The notes under the pieces: model-generated
The model's input: the letters and a program-made list of their open reading frames with translations, nothing else
Told to the model about the DNA's origin: nothing
Databases searched by the model: none
Translations under genes and position numbers: made by a program
Shown here: positions 32,899-41,511 of the stretch, in pieces
Position numbering within the stretch: position 1 is the first letter of the stretch
Layout: each line of letters begins with the position of its first letter
Assembly (NCBI GenBank): GCA_001994995.1
Contig: MDJM01000053.1
Span: forward strand, 1-48,301
DNA length: 48,301 nucleotides
Direction: 5' to 3'
Origin: Candidatus Parepulonipiscium sp. PG-Nuni2H_MBin01
Lineage (GTDB): Bacteria > Bacillota > Clostridia > Lachnospirales > Cellulosilyticaceae

Positions 32899-32969
32899 TG
32901 TTGATAGCTATTACGTTAAAGGTTTCAAAGCGGAGGCTTGGGTTACTGTGGAGGTAACCCAAGTTTTTT
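32899..32969 (+). ncRNA. candidate small RNA of about 70 nt
   Basis: The stretch begins where the promoter above would start transcription and ends at a perfect terminator. It contains a short AT-rich 5' part, GTTTCAAAGCGGAGG, and the terminator hairpin, whose loop repeats GGAGG. No open frame and no downstream plus-strand gene exist, so it is not a leader. It could also simply be the 3' end of the acidic-repeat transcript. Confidence 0.4.
32937..32969 (+). terminator. perfect stem-loop terminator
   Basis: CTTGGGTTAC and GTAACCCAAG form a perfect 10-bp stem with a 7-base loop, followed by six T. Confidence 0.9.
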
Positions 32970-33004
32970 ATAGTGGTTTTCGAGTCATTTTTTGCTAAAA
33001 GTCC

Positions 33005-33033
33005 TTGCAATGATACTTTTTATGTGTTACACT
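33005..33033 (+). promoter_or_regulatory. second promoter-like sequence in the non-coding stretch
   Basis: TTGCAA (33005-33010), 17 bases, TACACT (33028-33033). It is followed by 100 non-coding bases and a terminator, echoing the unit just upstream. Confidence 0.35.
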
Positions 33034-33106
33034 AGGCTTTGTTAGTAGATATTTGCGTAGACTTGCAAATTATGATGATGATATTAACACTGGCATTAAA
33101 AAAAGA

Positions 33107-33138
33107 GCTTAGGATATTTATATTCTAAGCCTTTTTTT
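33107..33138. terminator. terminator of the second non-coding unit
   Basis: GCTTAGGATA pairs with TATTCTAAGC (one G-U) around TTTA, then C and seven T. An A-rich left flank makes it usable on the minus strand too. Confidence 0.75.
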
Positions 33139-33142
33139 GCGC

Positions 33143-33177
33143 CCTGAAAAAGCTTAGAAGTTATATTCTAAGCTTTT
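33143..33177 (-). terminator. terminator of the large Sel1 gene
   Basis: A perfect 12-bp stem AAAAGCTTAGAA/TTCTAAGCTTTT with loop GTTATA, about 47 bases after the Sel1 stop on the minus strand, ending in TTTTT. Its sequence closely resembles the neighbouring hairpin at 33107-33130. Confidence 0.7.
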
Positions 33178-33223
33178 AGCGGGTGTGGCCTAAAACCATG
33201 GCCTAAAACCAGTAGCATATTGT

Positions 33224-36043
33224 TTAGCAATACTTTACATTATGCTCTGCCTTGCTATGCCCCTGAATTGCTGCAGCCTGGAACCATTCGCGTGCTTGGT
33301 GAATATCTTGCTCCACCCCAATACCCTCATAGTAACAAACGGCTAAATTATATTGTGCATTAGCATATCCTTGCTCAGCTGATTGTCTATACCACTGCAC
33401 TGCTTGCTGCTTATCCACTGCAACACCGCGACCATAGCGATAACATAATCCTACGTTAAACTGCGCTCTAGCACAGTCACTTTTAGCAGCCTTTTTAAAC
33501 CATTCAACTGCTGCGGTCTCATCTCTTTCTATACCAATTGCTAAATGATAGCAAAGTCCTAGGTGGCACTGCGCCCTAGCAAAGCCTTGTTCAGATGCTT
33601 CTTTATACCAGTAAATAGCCTTAGTGTGGTCTTTAACTACGCCTATACCGTTCTCATAACAAACACCTAAGTTACATTGCGCTCTGGGAAATCCTTGCTC
33701 AGCAGCTTTTTTAAACCATCTAAATGCCTCAGCTTCGTTAACAGCAACACCAGCTCCCGTTTCATAACAAACACCTAAGTTACATTGCGCTCTAGCAAAT
33801 CCTTGCTCAGCAGCAAGCTGAAATAATTTTAATGCCTTACTAACATCTACATTAACTCCAATTCCTCGTTCATAGCAAACACCTAAGTTACACTGCGCTC
33901 TAGCAAATCCTTGCTGCGCAGATTTAGCAAACCAATTAACAGCCTCCACATTATTTTTATCAGTACCAATGCCGTATTCATAACATAAACCTACATGATA
34001 TTGCGCTCTAGCATGGTCTTGCTCAGCCGCTTGCATAAACCAATTGAAAGCTTCGGTCTCATCTACATCAACCCCAACACCTCGTTTATAGCATCCGCCT
34101 AAGTTGCATTGTGCTTCGCTATCACCTAAATCTGCTGCTTTAGTAAACCATTCCACAGCTTTAGCATTATCAGTATCTACTCCAATACCATATTCGTAAC
34201 ATAAACCTAAGTGGCGCTGCGCCCTAGCATAGCCTTGTTCGGCCGCCTTTGTATAATACTCAATAGCCATATCCAAATTCTGCTCAACACAAAGGCCTTT
34301 TTCATAACACCACCCTAAATGGCATTGCGCTCTACTATAACCTTGCTCAGCCGATTTATTAAACCACTCAAGAGCAACCGCTTCATCCTTCTCAACCCCA
34401 GTGCCATACTCATAACATAGACCTAAATGATATTGCACGCGGGCTATATTCCTTTCCGCTCCTTTACGGTACCATGCAACAGCTACAGAATTATTTTGGG
34501 CAACCCCTCTACCAAATTCATAACATAAGCCAATGTGACATATAGCAGCGCCAAAGCCTTGGTCAGCCGATTTTTGATACCACTTAGCGGCAAGTTCATC
34601 GTTTTTATCAGTGCCAAAACCTCTTTCATAGCAACCCCCTAAATGACACTGCGCTTCCGCAAAGTTATTTTCAGATGCTTTAATAAACCACTCAAGCGCA
34701 GAAACTTCATCTACTTCAGTACCGCGACCATATTCATAGCATAATCCTAAGTGATACTGCGCTCTAACAAAATCTTGCTCAGCTGATTTTTTAAACCATT
34801 CTAAAGCAATAGAGGCATCCTTATCAACACCGCGGCCGTATTCATAACATAAACCGAGATTAAATTGTGCTCTAGCATAATCTTGTTCAGCGGCTTTAGA
34901 GTACCAGTTTAGAGCCTCCAAATCATCTTGCTCCACTCCGCGACCATTTCTATAACATAAGCCTAAGTTGCACTGCGCTCTAGCATGGCCTTGCTGTGCA
35001 GCCTTTTTAAACCACTCAGCCGCATAAGCTATATTTTGCTCAATCCCTTTACCTGTTCTATAACATAAAGCTAAGTTACACTGCGCTTCAGCCACCCCTT
35101 GCTCGGCAGCTTTTTTAAACCACTCAGCTGCAGCAGTGTCATCTGCTTGTGTGCCAACTGCGTTTGAGTAACAAACTCCAGTGTTAAACTGTGCTATAGC
35201 ATGACCTTGCTGTGCAGCTTTTTTATACCAATTATATTGGTTTACGTAATCTTTAATTTCTTCCGCATGTTGTGCCACAATAACTTGCGATTCTATATGT
35301 CCTTTGTTGGCTGCTTTAGTATATAGGTCATAAGCTTCTTTCATATTTCCAACAGCCTTTTTATCCTGCGCTAGTTGATACTCTTGTTCGCCAGATGGGT
35401 CATCTATTATAATTTCTTCAACAACTTCAGGCACCACTGGTTCTTCATGGATAACATATTCAGAGTGTATAAACTCTTCTTTTTTATATTCTTGAGGCTT
35501 AGTTTCGGATGTCGCATTGCTATCGCCTTTATCTTCGGTAGATGTAGCAGGCGCAGTATTATCGCCTTTATCTTCAGCAGGTGCAGCAGCCTCAGTATTA
35601 TCACCTTCAGCAGGTGCAGCAGTCGCAGTATTATCGCCTTTGGCAGGTGCAGCAGTCGCAGTATTATCGCTTTCAGCTGTTATATCAATAACATTAGTCG
35701 TGTCATAAATCGTATCATCATACACCACATCATCAAATATCCCTTGCTCATAATCTACAGTTTGTTGCGCCACTTGATTTTCTACAATGTCGATATTAGT
35801 TACAACTTCATACGCCTCCACTTGCTCTACATTGTTTGGAGTACTCAGCTCATAAATCGTATCATCATACACCACATCATCAAATATCCCATAAGTACTA
35901 GCAACAGCCTCATCCGCTGGAGTTGCCTCATATACAAAATCCGATGGAACGTTTCTTGCATCATGAACTTCGGTTGTTACTGTTATGTTACTATCTATTG
36001 CATTGTTATCAGTTTTATTAGTTTTATTTTTTCTTTTGGCCAT
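33224..36043 (-). CDS. large Sel1-repeat protein with acidic low-complexity N-terminus
   Basis: This 939-residue protein lacks a signal peptide or membrane segment. Residues 1-215 are low-complexity: a basic start (MAKRKNKTNK), two identical GIFDDVVYDDTIY blocks about 49 residues apart, then GDNTATAAPA-type repeats. From about residue 225 to the end, 18 clear Sel1 units of 36 residues follow (typical form WFKKAAEQGFARAQCNLGVCYENGIGV), so the helical solenoid fills about 700 residues. Sel1 solenoids scaffold protein complexes. The start has TAGGAGGGC upstream, and a TATAAT box lies further upstream at good distance. Unit identity is high, which suggests recent expansion. The related plus-strand gene at 1.8-3.5 kb has more irregular units. 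The partner is unknown. Confidence 0.9.
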   Translation of the reverse strand: MAKRKNKTNKTDNNAIDSNITVTTEVHDARNVPSDFVYEATPADEAVASTYGIFDDVVYDDTIYELSTPNNVEQVEAYEVVTNIDIVENQVAQQTVDYEQGIFDDVVYDDTIYDTTNVIDITAESDNTATAAPAKGDNTATAAPAEGDNTEAAAPAEDKGDNTAPATSTEDKGDSNATSETKPQEYKKEEFIHSEYVIHEEPVVPEVVEEIIIDDPSGEQEYQLAQDKKAVGNMKEAYDLYTKAANKGHIESQVIVAQHAEEIKDYVNQYNWYKKAAQQGHAIAQFNTGVCYSNAVGTQADDTAAAEWFKKAAEQGVAEAQCNLALCYRTGKGIEQNIAYAAEWFKKAAQQGHARAQCNLGLCYRNGRGVEQDDLEALNWYSKAAEQDYARAQFNLGLCYEYGRGVDKDASIALEWFKKSAEQDFVRAQYHLGLCYEYGRGTEVDEVSALEWFIKASENNFAEAQCHLGGCYERGFGTDKNDELAAKWYQKSADQGFGAAICHIGLCYEFGRGVAQNNSVAVAWYRKGAERNIARVQYHLGLCYEYGTGVEKDEAVALEWFNKSAEQGYSRAQCHLGWCYEKGLCVEQNLDMAIEYYTKAAEQGYARAQRHLGLCYEYGIGVDTDNAKAVEWFTKAADLGDSEAQCNLGGCYKRGVGVDVDETEAFNWFMQAAEQDHARAQYHVGLCYEYGIGTDKNNVEAVNWFAKSAQQGFARAQCNLGVCYERGIGVNVDVSKALKLFQLAAEQGFARAQCNLGVCYETGAGVAVNEAEAFRWFKKAAEQGFPRAQCNLGVCYENGIGVVKDHTKAIYWYKEASEQGFARAQCHLGLCYHLAIGIERDETAAVEWFKKAAKSDCARAQFNVGLCYRYGRGVAVDKQQAVQWYRQSAEQGYANAQYNLAVCYYEGIGVEQDIHQAREWFQAAAIQGHSKAEHNVKYC
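35704..35743 (-). repeat. 40-bp direct repeat, copy 1
   Basis: Identical over 40 bases to 35851-35890, in frame (offset 147 bases, 49 codons). It encodes the second GIFDDVVYDDTIY block of the large Sel1 protein. Confidence 0.9.
35851..35890 (-). repeat. 40-bp direct repeat, copy 2
   Basis: The matching copy, encoding the first GIFDDVVYDDTIY block. Identity down to silent positions points to recent duplication or gene conversion. Confidence 0.9.
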
Positions 36044-36118
36044 TACATTAGCCCTCCTAAATAGATTTAATATACGCTTATTATACTCCTCTCTTTAAAT
36101 TGTCATACTTAGGAATAT

Positions 36119-36142
36119 AAAAAAACCCCCGAAACGGAGGTT
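36119..36142 (-). terminator. terminator after the unknown gene at 36.1-36.9 kb
   Basis: On the minus strand AACCTCC pairs with GGGGGTT (one G-U), loop of five, followed by a T-run. The hairpin starts within the stop codon. Confidence 0.8.
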
Positions 36143-36890
36143 AAATTAATTTTATTGGCACATCTAAACTAGGAACGTAAGTATAACTGGAAATAAAGTT
36201 TAAAAATCCATTTATGTATTCATAAATTCTATTATCTAGAATAGTCCTATCTTCAAGGAAAATAGTCAGAATAACAGGTGTATTAGGTGTTTCGTCTAAC
36301 AATGCAAGTAGTATCTGTTGCATAATCCTACCCACAGAAGGATGCTGGTTGCATGTATATTCCACTGTTAAAGTCTCTGCTGTAAACTCCACTGGGTAAA
36401 ACTGTGGCGCTAGCGTATGCGACTCATAGAACTTCTCTAATAAATGACTTGGCAGCTCCATTCTATAACCTATAGTATATGTTTTATCATGATAAGTAGT
36501 CTCTATCACTGGCTCCTTATCTGGAATGTAATGAAAAGATTCCAAAACCTGATGTTTTGGCGTTCTCCTAGATGGAATCGTTACTCTCATTTCATATACA
36601 GTCTCTAACTTGCTCTCCGTATTTTTGATTGCTCTAAGTAATGATAGAACAGCTTCTAAAGTCACTCTAACACATGGATAGTCGGATAGATGGCTTAGCT
36701 TAATCTTATACCATTCCTTATCATCTATCATTTCTAGAGTAGGATTAGTACCCCCCCATTTAGCTTCTGGGTCTGGCAACCTAATCAAGTACTTTTGCTT
36801 TGAGTTAGAGTCATTGTATAACTGCTTGTAGAATGCAAAGAAGTCATTAATACCGTCTTTTGGAATGTGCACTATTGATAATATATTCAT
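36141..36890 (-). CDS. cytosolic protein of unknown function
   Basis: This 249-residue protein has no signal peptide or membrane helix. It has mixed alpha/beta character, with stretches such as YMRVTIPSRRTPKHQ-like basic loops, VIETTYHDKTYTIGYRMELP and TAETLTVEYTCNQHPSVG. I recognise no family. The ribosome binding site AAGGAGC precedes the ATG. A C7 run at 36751-36757 lies inside the gene. It is followed by its own terminator, so it is transcribed separately from the large Sel1 gene. Confidence 0.7.
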   Translation of the reverse strand: MNILSIVHIPKDGINDFFAFYKQLYNDSNSKQKYLIRLPDPEAKWGGTNPTLEMIDDKEWYKIKLSHLSDYPCVRVTLEAVLSLLRAIKNTESKLETVYEMRVTIPSRRTPKHQVLESFHYIPDKEPVIETTYHDKTYTIGYRMELPSHLLEKFYESHTLAPQFYPVEFTAETLTVEYTCNQHPSVGRIMQQILLALLDETPNTPVILTIFLEDRTILDNRIYEYINGFLNFISSYTYVPSLDVPIKLI

Positions 36891-36983
36891 CTAATTGCTC
36901 CTTACTTATATTTAGTGTATATATCTATAGTATACATAAAATGTGGACAATATAACTAGTTTTTCTTGGTAAATCCAAATTTT

Positions 36984-38042
36984 TTAGTTAGTATAGACCT
37001 TTCCTACCATATCTATTTCAAACAAATGCGCATCTCCAACTCTCGTATCACGCAAAATTACATTCCCATTACTTAAATACTCCACAACCTCGATATAATC
37101 ATGGTTTAAAAACCATCTAACCTTACCCGTACAATCAACCGCAACAGCACTGCCTAAAGCTTGGCCATATAGATTAATATCCGGCGTAATTAGTCTAGAA
37201 TTAGCAGGCTCAAATTGCCCTATATTGTACGTAACACTTCCTAAATTAATATTAATTGTATATATCTCAACAATTCCAACTTTATATTCCACTATAATAT
37301 CCACTACGTTAATAGCATTGTCATACAACCCTATAATAGGAACTTCATGGTGCGTATTAAACTCATCCACGCTATAACAAACGTTACAATCTAAATTTTT
37401 ACCACGTACAGTAGTTGTAATTTTCGCCTTAGCCTTAGTCTCAAACACAGCTAGAGCGCTAAGCGGACACCATTCATACGGGTCTATAAGTATAAGTATA
37501 TCGTCGCTAACTATATAATCATTAGCATTATAGCCAGCAAGCAGCAGCTGTTTCATCTCGTCTTGCGCATCTGCCAAATTTTGGTGATTATACTGCATCC
37601 AAATATTTTTAGTAGTAATATCCACTTCTACAATATCTCTAAATCTTAAATATGCAGCCTCTAAATTAAAACTGTGTGGCACTTCAAATACAACATAGCC
37701 GTTGTATTTATCAAATTTTTTATAATGGTGGTCGTCTAAAAAATCATTTTGTACTGGATAATATATATTTCCATTAAAATGAAGCGAAATATCATAATCA
37801 TATATAATATCTAACTCATCAGCAGTGCTTACTCCCACATATACTAATAAATACTGCATAGAACTACTAGGTTGGTCTGTATAAGTTACATAAGCAGTGT
37901 AATCATTGTTAGCTATTACTTCAATTGTCATTAACTCTTGTGTTAATATAATGTCATAAACCTCCATATTCAAACTGCCATAAGTTACACAAGGTATAAA
38001 GCTAGCTAGTATAAATCCTAAGTACTTACCTAATTTTTTCAT
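36984..38042 (-). CDS. arylsulfotransferase-like protein lacking its propeller domain
   Basis: This protein of 352 residues has a signal peptide (MKKLGKYLGFILASFIPCVTYG). It has an unassigned N-terminal half, and the last 120 residues match the N-terminal part of bacterial arylsulfotransferases (ASST): a beta-sandwich, then ITPDINLYGQALGSAVAVDCTGKVRWFLN, VVEYLSNGNVILRD and LFEIDMVGKVY. The reading frame then stops at 36984, just where the beta-propeller that holds the catalytic histidines should begin. The 93 bases downstream contain no continuation. It therefore cannot be an active sulfotransferase and is probably a truncated gene or a remnant. The GTG at 38051 lies in the ribosome binding site, so ATG at 38042 is used. 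Confidence 0.6.
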   Translation of the reverse strand: MKKLGKYLGFILASFIPCVTYGSLNMEVYDIILTQELMTIEVIANNDYTAYVTYTDQPSSSMQYLLVYVGVSTADELDIIYDYDISLHFNGNIYYPVQNDFLDDHHYKKFDKYNGYVVFEVPHSFNLEAAYLRFRDIVEVDITTKNIWMQYNHQNLADAQDEMKQLLLAGYNANDYIVSDDILILIDPYEWCPLSALAVFETKAKAKITTTVRGKNLDCNVCYSVDEFNTHHEVPIIGLYDNAINVVDIIVEYKVGIVEIYTININLGSVTYNIGQFEPANSRLITPDINLYGQALGSAVAVDCTGKVRWFLNHDYIEVVEYLSNGNVILRDTRVGDAHLFEIDMVGKVYTN

Positions 38043-38122
38043 AAAATCCACCTCCTAATTTAAAATATATATTTAAACGTAAATGTTTATTCGATTAAAC
38101 ATATATTTTTGGTGAATTTGCA

Positions 38123-40126
38123 CTATGCGTTTAACACTAGTTTATTCGTTAGTTTCTTAGCAAGTTCCACTCTAAGCAAAAATTTAGGGTCGCTATTTAA
38201 ATCTTCCTTAATATATATTACTCTAGTATCTTCCGTAATATTCTCCACACCCAACACTTCTTCAACATTATTACTAGCTACAATAATTTCTTCCTTAAGA
38301 AACTTCGTTAATTTAGCCTTCACAGTTTTTAAATCGTTAGGCCGCTTTTTAGTAATAATCAAAGTTGCTCTACCCGGAATTCTAACCACCTCATCAATAT
38401 CTTTTAAAAATCTATCCAACCCAAGATGAGAAATGGCTTTTTCAATAATCGATTTGTTAAGCGGTTTTAGCAATTGATTATTAAGCTTAATAGATAAGTC
38501 AAATTGGATATTAGATAAATCATACATAGATTGTTCAACGCTTCTTAAATCCGCTACAACTGGTAATATAGACTTAACTAAAAACTCATTTTCAAAATAC
38601 CATTTAATATCATAGCTTAGCTGGTCAATAACTTGCTGAATACTTTCGTATAACTGGTCGCGTAACCTAATTTGTGCAAGCTTACGTTGCTTATTTTTAA
38701 ATAACTGCGAGATTATTATCGAAATAATACCAACTATTCCAGCCGCTGCACTAAGAGGCGCAACAAGCGTAGATGTTAAAATAGTGGAAGTCGACGATGC
38801 AATAGCCGCAATATTTAGTCCTCCGCTAAGAAAAGTCAGTCCCCACATACTGCGCGTTGGAGTGATTTTCGGAATTTCAAATTTAGCAAAAGATTGGTGG
38901 ACAAAATCGATTTCAATAGTTAACTCTTTAATAACTTCCTCTAATTGTACCCTAAGCTCTGCTTTTAGCTTATTAAACAAATTATTAACCTGCTCATTAA
39001 TATCATGACCTTCCACAACCTTAATCCAGTCATCGCTAGCATTAGTATTGTTATAGTTATTTTGTGCAAATTCAGTAGCGTCACATATTAAATCATTTCT
39101 AAGCCGTGCTAAAAACGCATCAATACGCCCTAAACCATATTGCTCAAACTGCTTGCATGTGCTTTCGATTTTAGTCTCGCTATTTCTAAAAATAGTCGAC
39201 TGCATCTTATTTGCATTACTTTGCTTAAGCAGTATACTAAGATTTTCACCAATAGGTGCGCTAATAGCTTCAGCAAACGAGCGGTATTTATAAAACGTAC
39301 CGTTTTTAGTAACTTCCTTAATCAGCTTATTTTCAAACTTTTTAATTTTACTTACCCTATATAACTCCCTACTTTTAAGTTTATGACCTAAAAAAGCAGC
39401 TTTTAAATGAATAGGAATAAACATTAGATTGTCCCATTCATATCCTACACTCGCTCCAAACGCACAAAATTGTTCTTTTATCTCATCAATCCTATCAAAC
39501 CTATCTTCCAAATCGCGCTTAAACATCCTAATGTTAGTACACTCATCTAAAGGAAGTTGTGCGTTAATAAGACATATCACCGGCTTCCCTAACTTTAAAA
39601 TGTTATCCAACCATGCCGCTTCTTTCGCTTGTGGCTGTTCATCTGTAATTATAAAAACTATTAAATCACTTTTATGTGTAGCTTCAACTGCCAAATCTTC
39701 ATTAAAATTACCAAATCCCGGAACGTCTGTAATAATCATATTGTGGTAGCGATACGATTGTATTTGCTTAGTAGTCCTTAACGCATTCATACCGCTTCCT
39801 TTAATTAACGTCTCCACTAAAGTAGATTTGCCAGACATAGTTTTTCCGAATAAAGTAATGCAAAAATCTTTTTTTGATATATTATTAGCTCCTATAAGTA
39901 AGTCGGTAGGCAGCCTCTGCAATTCATTTACTACATCCAGCAGCTGTTTGCTAAGCGCACTATCATCTGCTGTTTTATCCTTAAGCTGGTCACATACCAC
40001 ACTAACGTTATCGTTTAAAATTTGTTGTGCGTTATCTACTAATGATTTAGCCTTAGTACCACTTACAGCTACATCTTTTAAGGCAGTTTCTAAATGCCGG
40101 TTTTGTAACAGATTGAAAATGGCCAT
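38123..40126 (-). CDS. dynamin-like large GTPase
   Basis: This 667-residue protein has a P-loop GKTMSGKST (94-102) after a helical region, DVPGFGN (134-140) as the Walker B/G3 motif, and a long helical stalk. A hydrophobic hairpin at about residues 430-470 (GLTFLSGGLNIAAIASS and STLVAPLSAAAGIVGIISIIIS) probably inserts in the membrane. This is the layout of bacterial dynamin-like proteins, which remodel or tether membranes. The base-recognition G4 motif, usually NKxD or TKxD, reads INAQ (187-190), so nucleotide specificity is uncertain. AGGGGTGATAA precedes the ATG. It stands alone between the ASST remnant and the aminotransferase unit; bacterial dynamins often occur in pairs, but no partner is seen. 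Confidence 0.75.
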   Translation of the reverse strand: MAIFNLLQNRHLETALKDVAVSGTKAKSLVDNAQQILNDNVSVVCDQLKDKTADDSALSKQLLDVVNELQRLPTDLLIGANNISKKDFCITLFGKTMSGKSTLVETLIKGSGMNALRTTKQIQSYRYHNMIITDVPGFGNFNEDLAVEATHKSDLIVFIITDEQPQAKEAAWLDNILKLGKPVICLINAQLPLDECTNIRMFKRDLEDRFDRIDEIKEQFCAFGASVGYEWDNLMFIPIHLKAAFLGHKLKSRELYRVSKIKKFENKLIKEVTKNGTFYKYRSFAEAISAPIGENLSILLKQSNANKMQSTIFRNSETKIESTCKQFEQYGLGRIDAFLARLRNDLICDATEFAQNNYNNTNASDDWIKVVEGHDINEQVNNLFNKLKAELRVQLEEVIKELTIEIDFVHQSFAKFEIPKITPTRSMWGLTFLSGGLNIAAIASSTSTILTSTLVAPLSAAAGIVGIISIIISQLFKNKQRKLAQIRLRDQLYESIQQVIDQLSYDIKWYFENEFLVKSILPVVADLRSVEQSMYDLSNIQFDLSIKLNNQLLKPLNKSIIEKAISHLGLDRFLKDIDEVVRIPGRATLIITKKRPNDLKTVKAKLTKFLKEEIIVASNNVEEVLGVENITEDTRVIYIKEDLNSDPKFLLRVELAKKLTNKLVLNA

Positions 40127-40184
40127 AGTTTATCACCCCTAAATTTCCTAAAATATTATATGTGTCGCGCGATTTGATTATAAT

Positions 40185-40213
40185 AAAAAAAAGGCGTTTC
40201 CGTAGAAACACCT
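40185..40213 (-). terminator. terminator of the 2-hydroxyacid unit
   Basis: On the minus strand AGGTGTTTC pairs with GAAACGCCT (one G-U) around TACG, followed by seven T, 46 bases after the aminotransferase stop. Confidence 0.85.
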
Positions 40214-40258
40214 GTTACATTTAATTCACTTTTTATATCTAGCTACCAATCTAAATGA

Positions 40259-41485
40259 TTAATTAACTAACATATATTTATTGTAAGATGTTATAATATC
40301 ATAACTTGCTTTGCCTAATCGTTTTATTCCTTCGTCTATATTTTCATCAGAAATTGCCGTGTAGTTAAGTCTAAGCGAGTGACCTATATTTTTTTCTGGC
40401 TCTGTTGCAAATCCTTTTGAAGTAATAACGCACACATCGTTTTCCAGACATTTATCCACAAAATCTATTGGATTAATATAATGCGGTAGATTTAACCATA
40501 AAAACATACCACCCTCAGGTTCTTTAAATGTAAAATCGGGATGGCAATATTTTGTAAGGGCATCAACCATAATTTTACATTTCTTACCGTAAGTATCACA
40601 AATACTTTGAATATAAGGTTTATAATCTAATTTTTCTAAAGTATGATATACAATCATTTGATTAAAAATCGGCATTTGCCCATCAGATGAAGCCTTTAGG
40701 GCAGCTATTTTAGAAATTAAGCTATTATGTCCATATAAATATCCTACTCTAAGCCCTGCAGATAGCACCTTTGAGTATGAACCTGCGAAAATTACACGCC
40801 CATCTATGTCTAAACTTTTAAACGCCGGCACTTGTTTACCAGAAAATCTAATTGCTCCGTATGGGTCATCTTCATAAATTAAAAGATTATGCTTAGACGC
40901 TATATCATAAATTACTTTTCTTCTTTCTAATGGAATGGTAAGTCCAGTTGGATTTTGGAAATTAGGAATGATATAAATATATCGTCCCTTACCATTGCTT
41001 GAGAGTATAGCTTTTTCAAGCTCTGTGGGAATCATACCATATTCATCCATTTTAATACTCTTTACAACACACCCAACAGCTCTAGCCGCATTTATTCCAT
41101 TTGGAAATGTAAATTCATCAGCAAAAACTACATCCCCTTCATTACAAAATGCACGTGGCATTAGTCCTAGTCCATGACCCGAGCCATTTAAAAACGTAAG
41201 AGAGTTATCATCCTGTTTTAAACCTAGGTAATTTATTAGTGTGTCTAATGTATAATCTGCAAGAGGCTTGTAGCCAGAAAACGGCCCATATTGTAATATT
41301 TTCATAGGATTATCTGCGATAATCTCTTTAATAGTAGTAACGATTTCATCTTCTGGAATTGCCTCTGGGGCTGGATTTCCTATACCAAATGATATACAAT
41401 TTGGCATAGATGCCATTTTTTCTAATGCTAAACGAATCTCACTTATAGGCGAATTCATTGTTTTGTTTGGAAAGTTATAATTCAT
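40259..41485 (-). CDS. PLP-dependent aminotransferase (class I/II, LysN/MocR-like fold)
   Basis: This 408-residue cytosolic enzyme moves an amino group between an amino acid and a 2-oxoacid using pyridoxal phosphate. It has the family's ISFGIGNPAPEAIP start, NGSGHGLGL, YIIPNFQNPTGLTIP with Asn178, LLIYEDDPYG with the Asp that contacts the PLP nitrogen, AGSYSKVLSAGLRVGY with Lys239, and EGGMFLWLNLP. Family members include 2-aminoadipate, branched-chain and aromatic aminotransferases, so the substrate is not fixed. It lacks the N-terminal GntR domain of true MocR regulators. It is the last gene of the four-gene unit and begins 26 bases after NhaC. GGAGGCAAAGC precedes the ATG. Confidence 0.9.
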   Translation of the reverse strand: MNYNFPNKTMNSPISEIRLALEKMASMPNCISFGIGNPAPEAIPEDEIVTTIKEIIADNPMKILQYGPFSGYKPLADYTLDTLINYLGLKQDDNSLTFLNGSGHGLGLMPRAFCNEGDVVFADEFTFPNGINAARAVGCVVKSIKMDEYGMIPTELEKAILSSNGKGRYIYIIPNFQNPTGLTIPLERRKVIYDIASKHNLLIYEDDPYGAIRFSGKQVPAFKSLDIDGRVIFAGSYSKVLSAGLRVGYLYGHNSLISKIAALKASSDGQMPIFNQMIVYHTLEKLDYKPYIQSICDTYGKKCKIMVDALTKYCHPDFTFKEPEGGMFLWLNLPHYINPIDFVDKCLENDVCVITSKGFATEPEKNIGHSLRLNYTAISDENIDEGIKRLGKASYDIITSYNKYMLVN

Positions 41486-41511
41486 TGCTTTGCCTCCTTA
41501 TTAATACTTAA

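Noticed and set aside
32899..32969. c-di-GMP (GEMM) riboswitch
   Set aside because: CAAAGCGGAGG and a GGTAACC hairpin recall it faintly, but the conserved core is missing and no plus-strand gene follows.
33072..33128. 18-codon frame (MMMILTLALKK...) in the second non-coding unit
   Set aside because: No ribosome binding site, and it runs into the terminator stem. A type I toxin was considered but is not supported.
35375..36064. Plus-strand open frame of 229 codons, with a second one at 35517-35708
   Set aside because: Antisense shadows of the low-complexity N-terminus of the large Sel1 gene; their repeats mirror the coding repeats.
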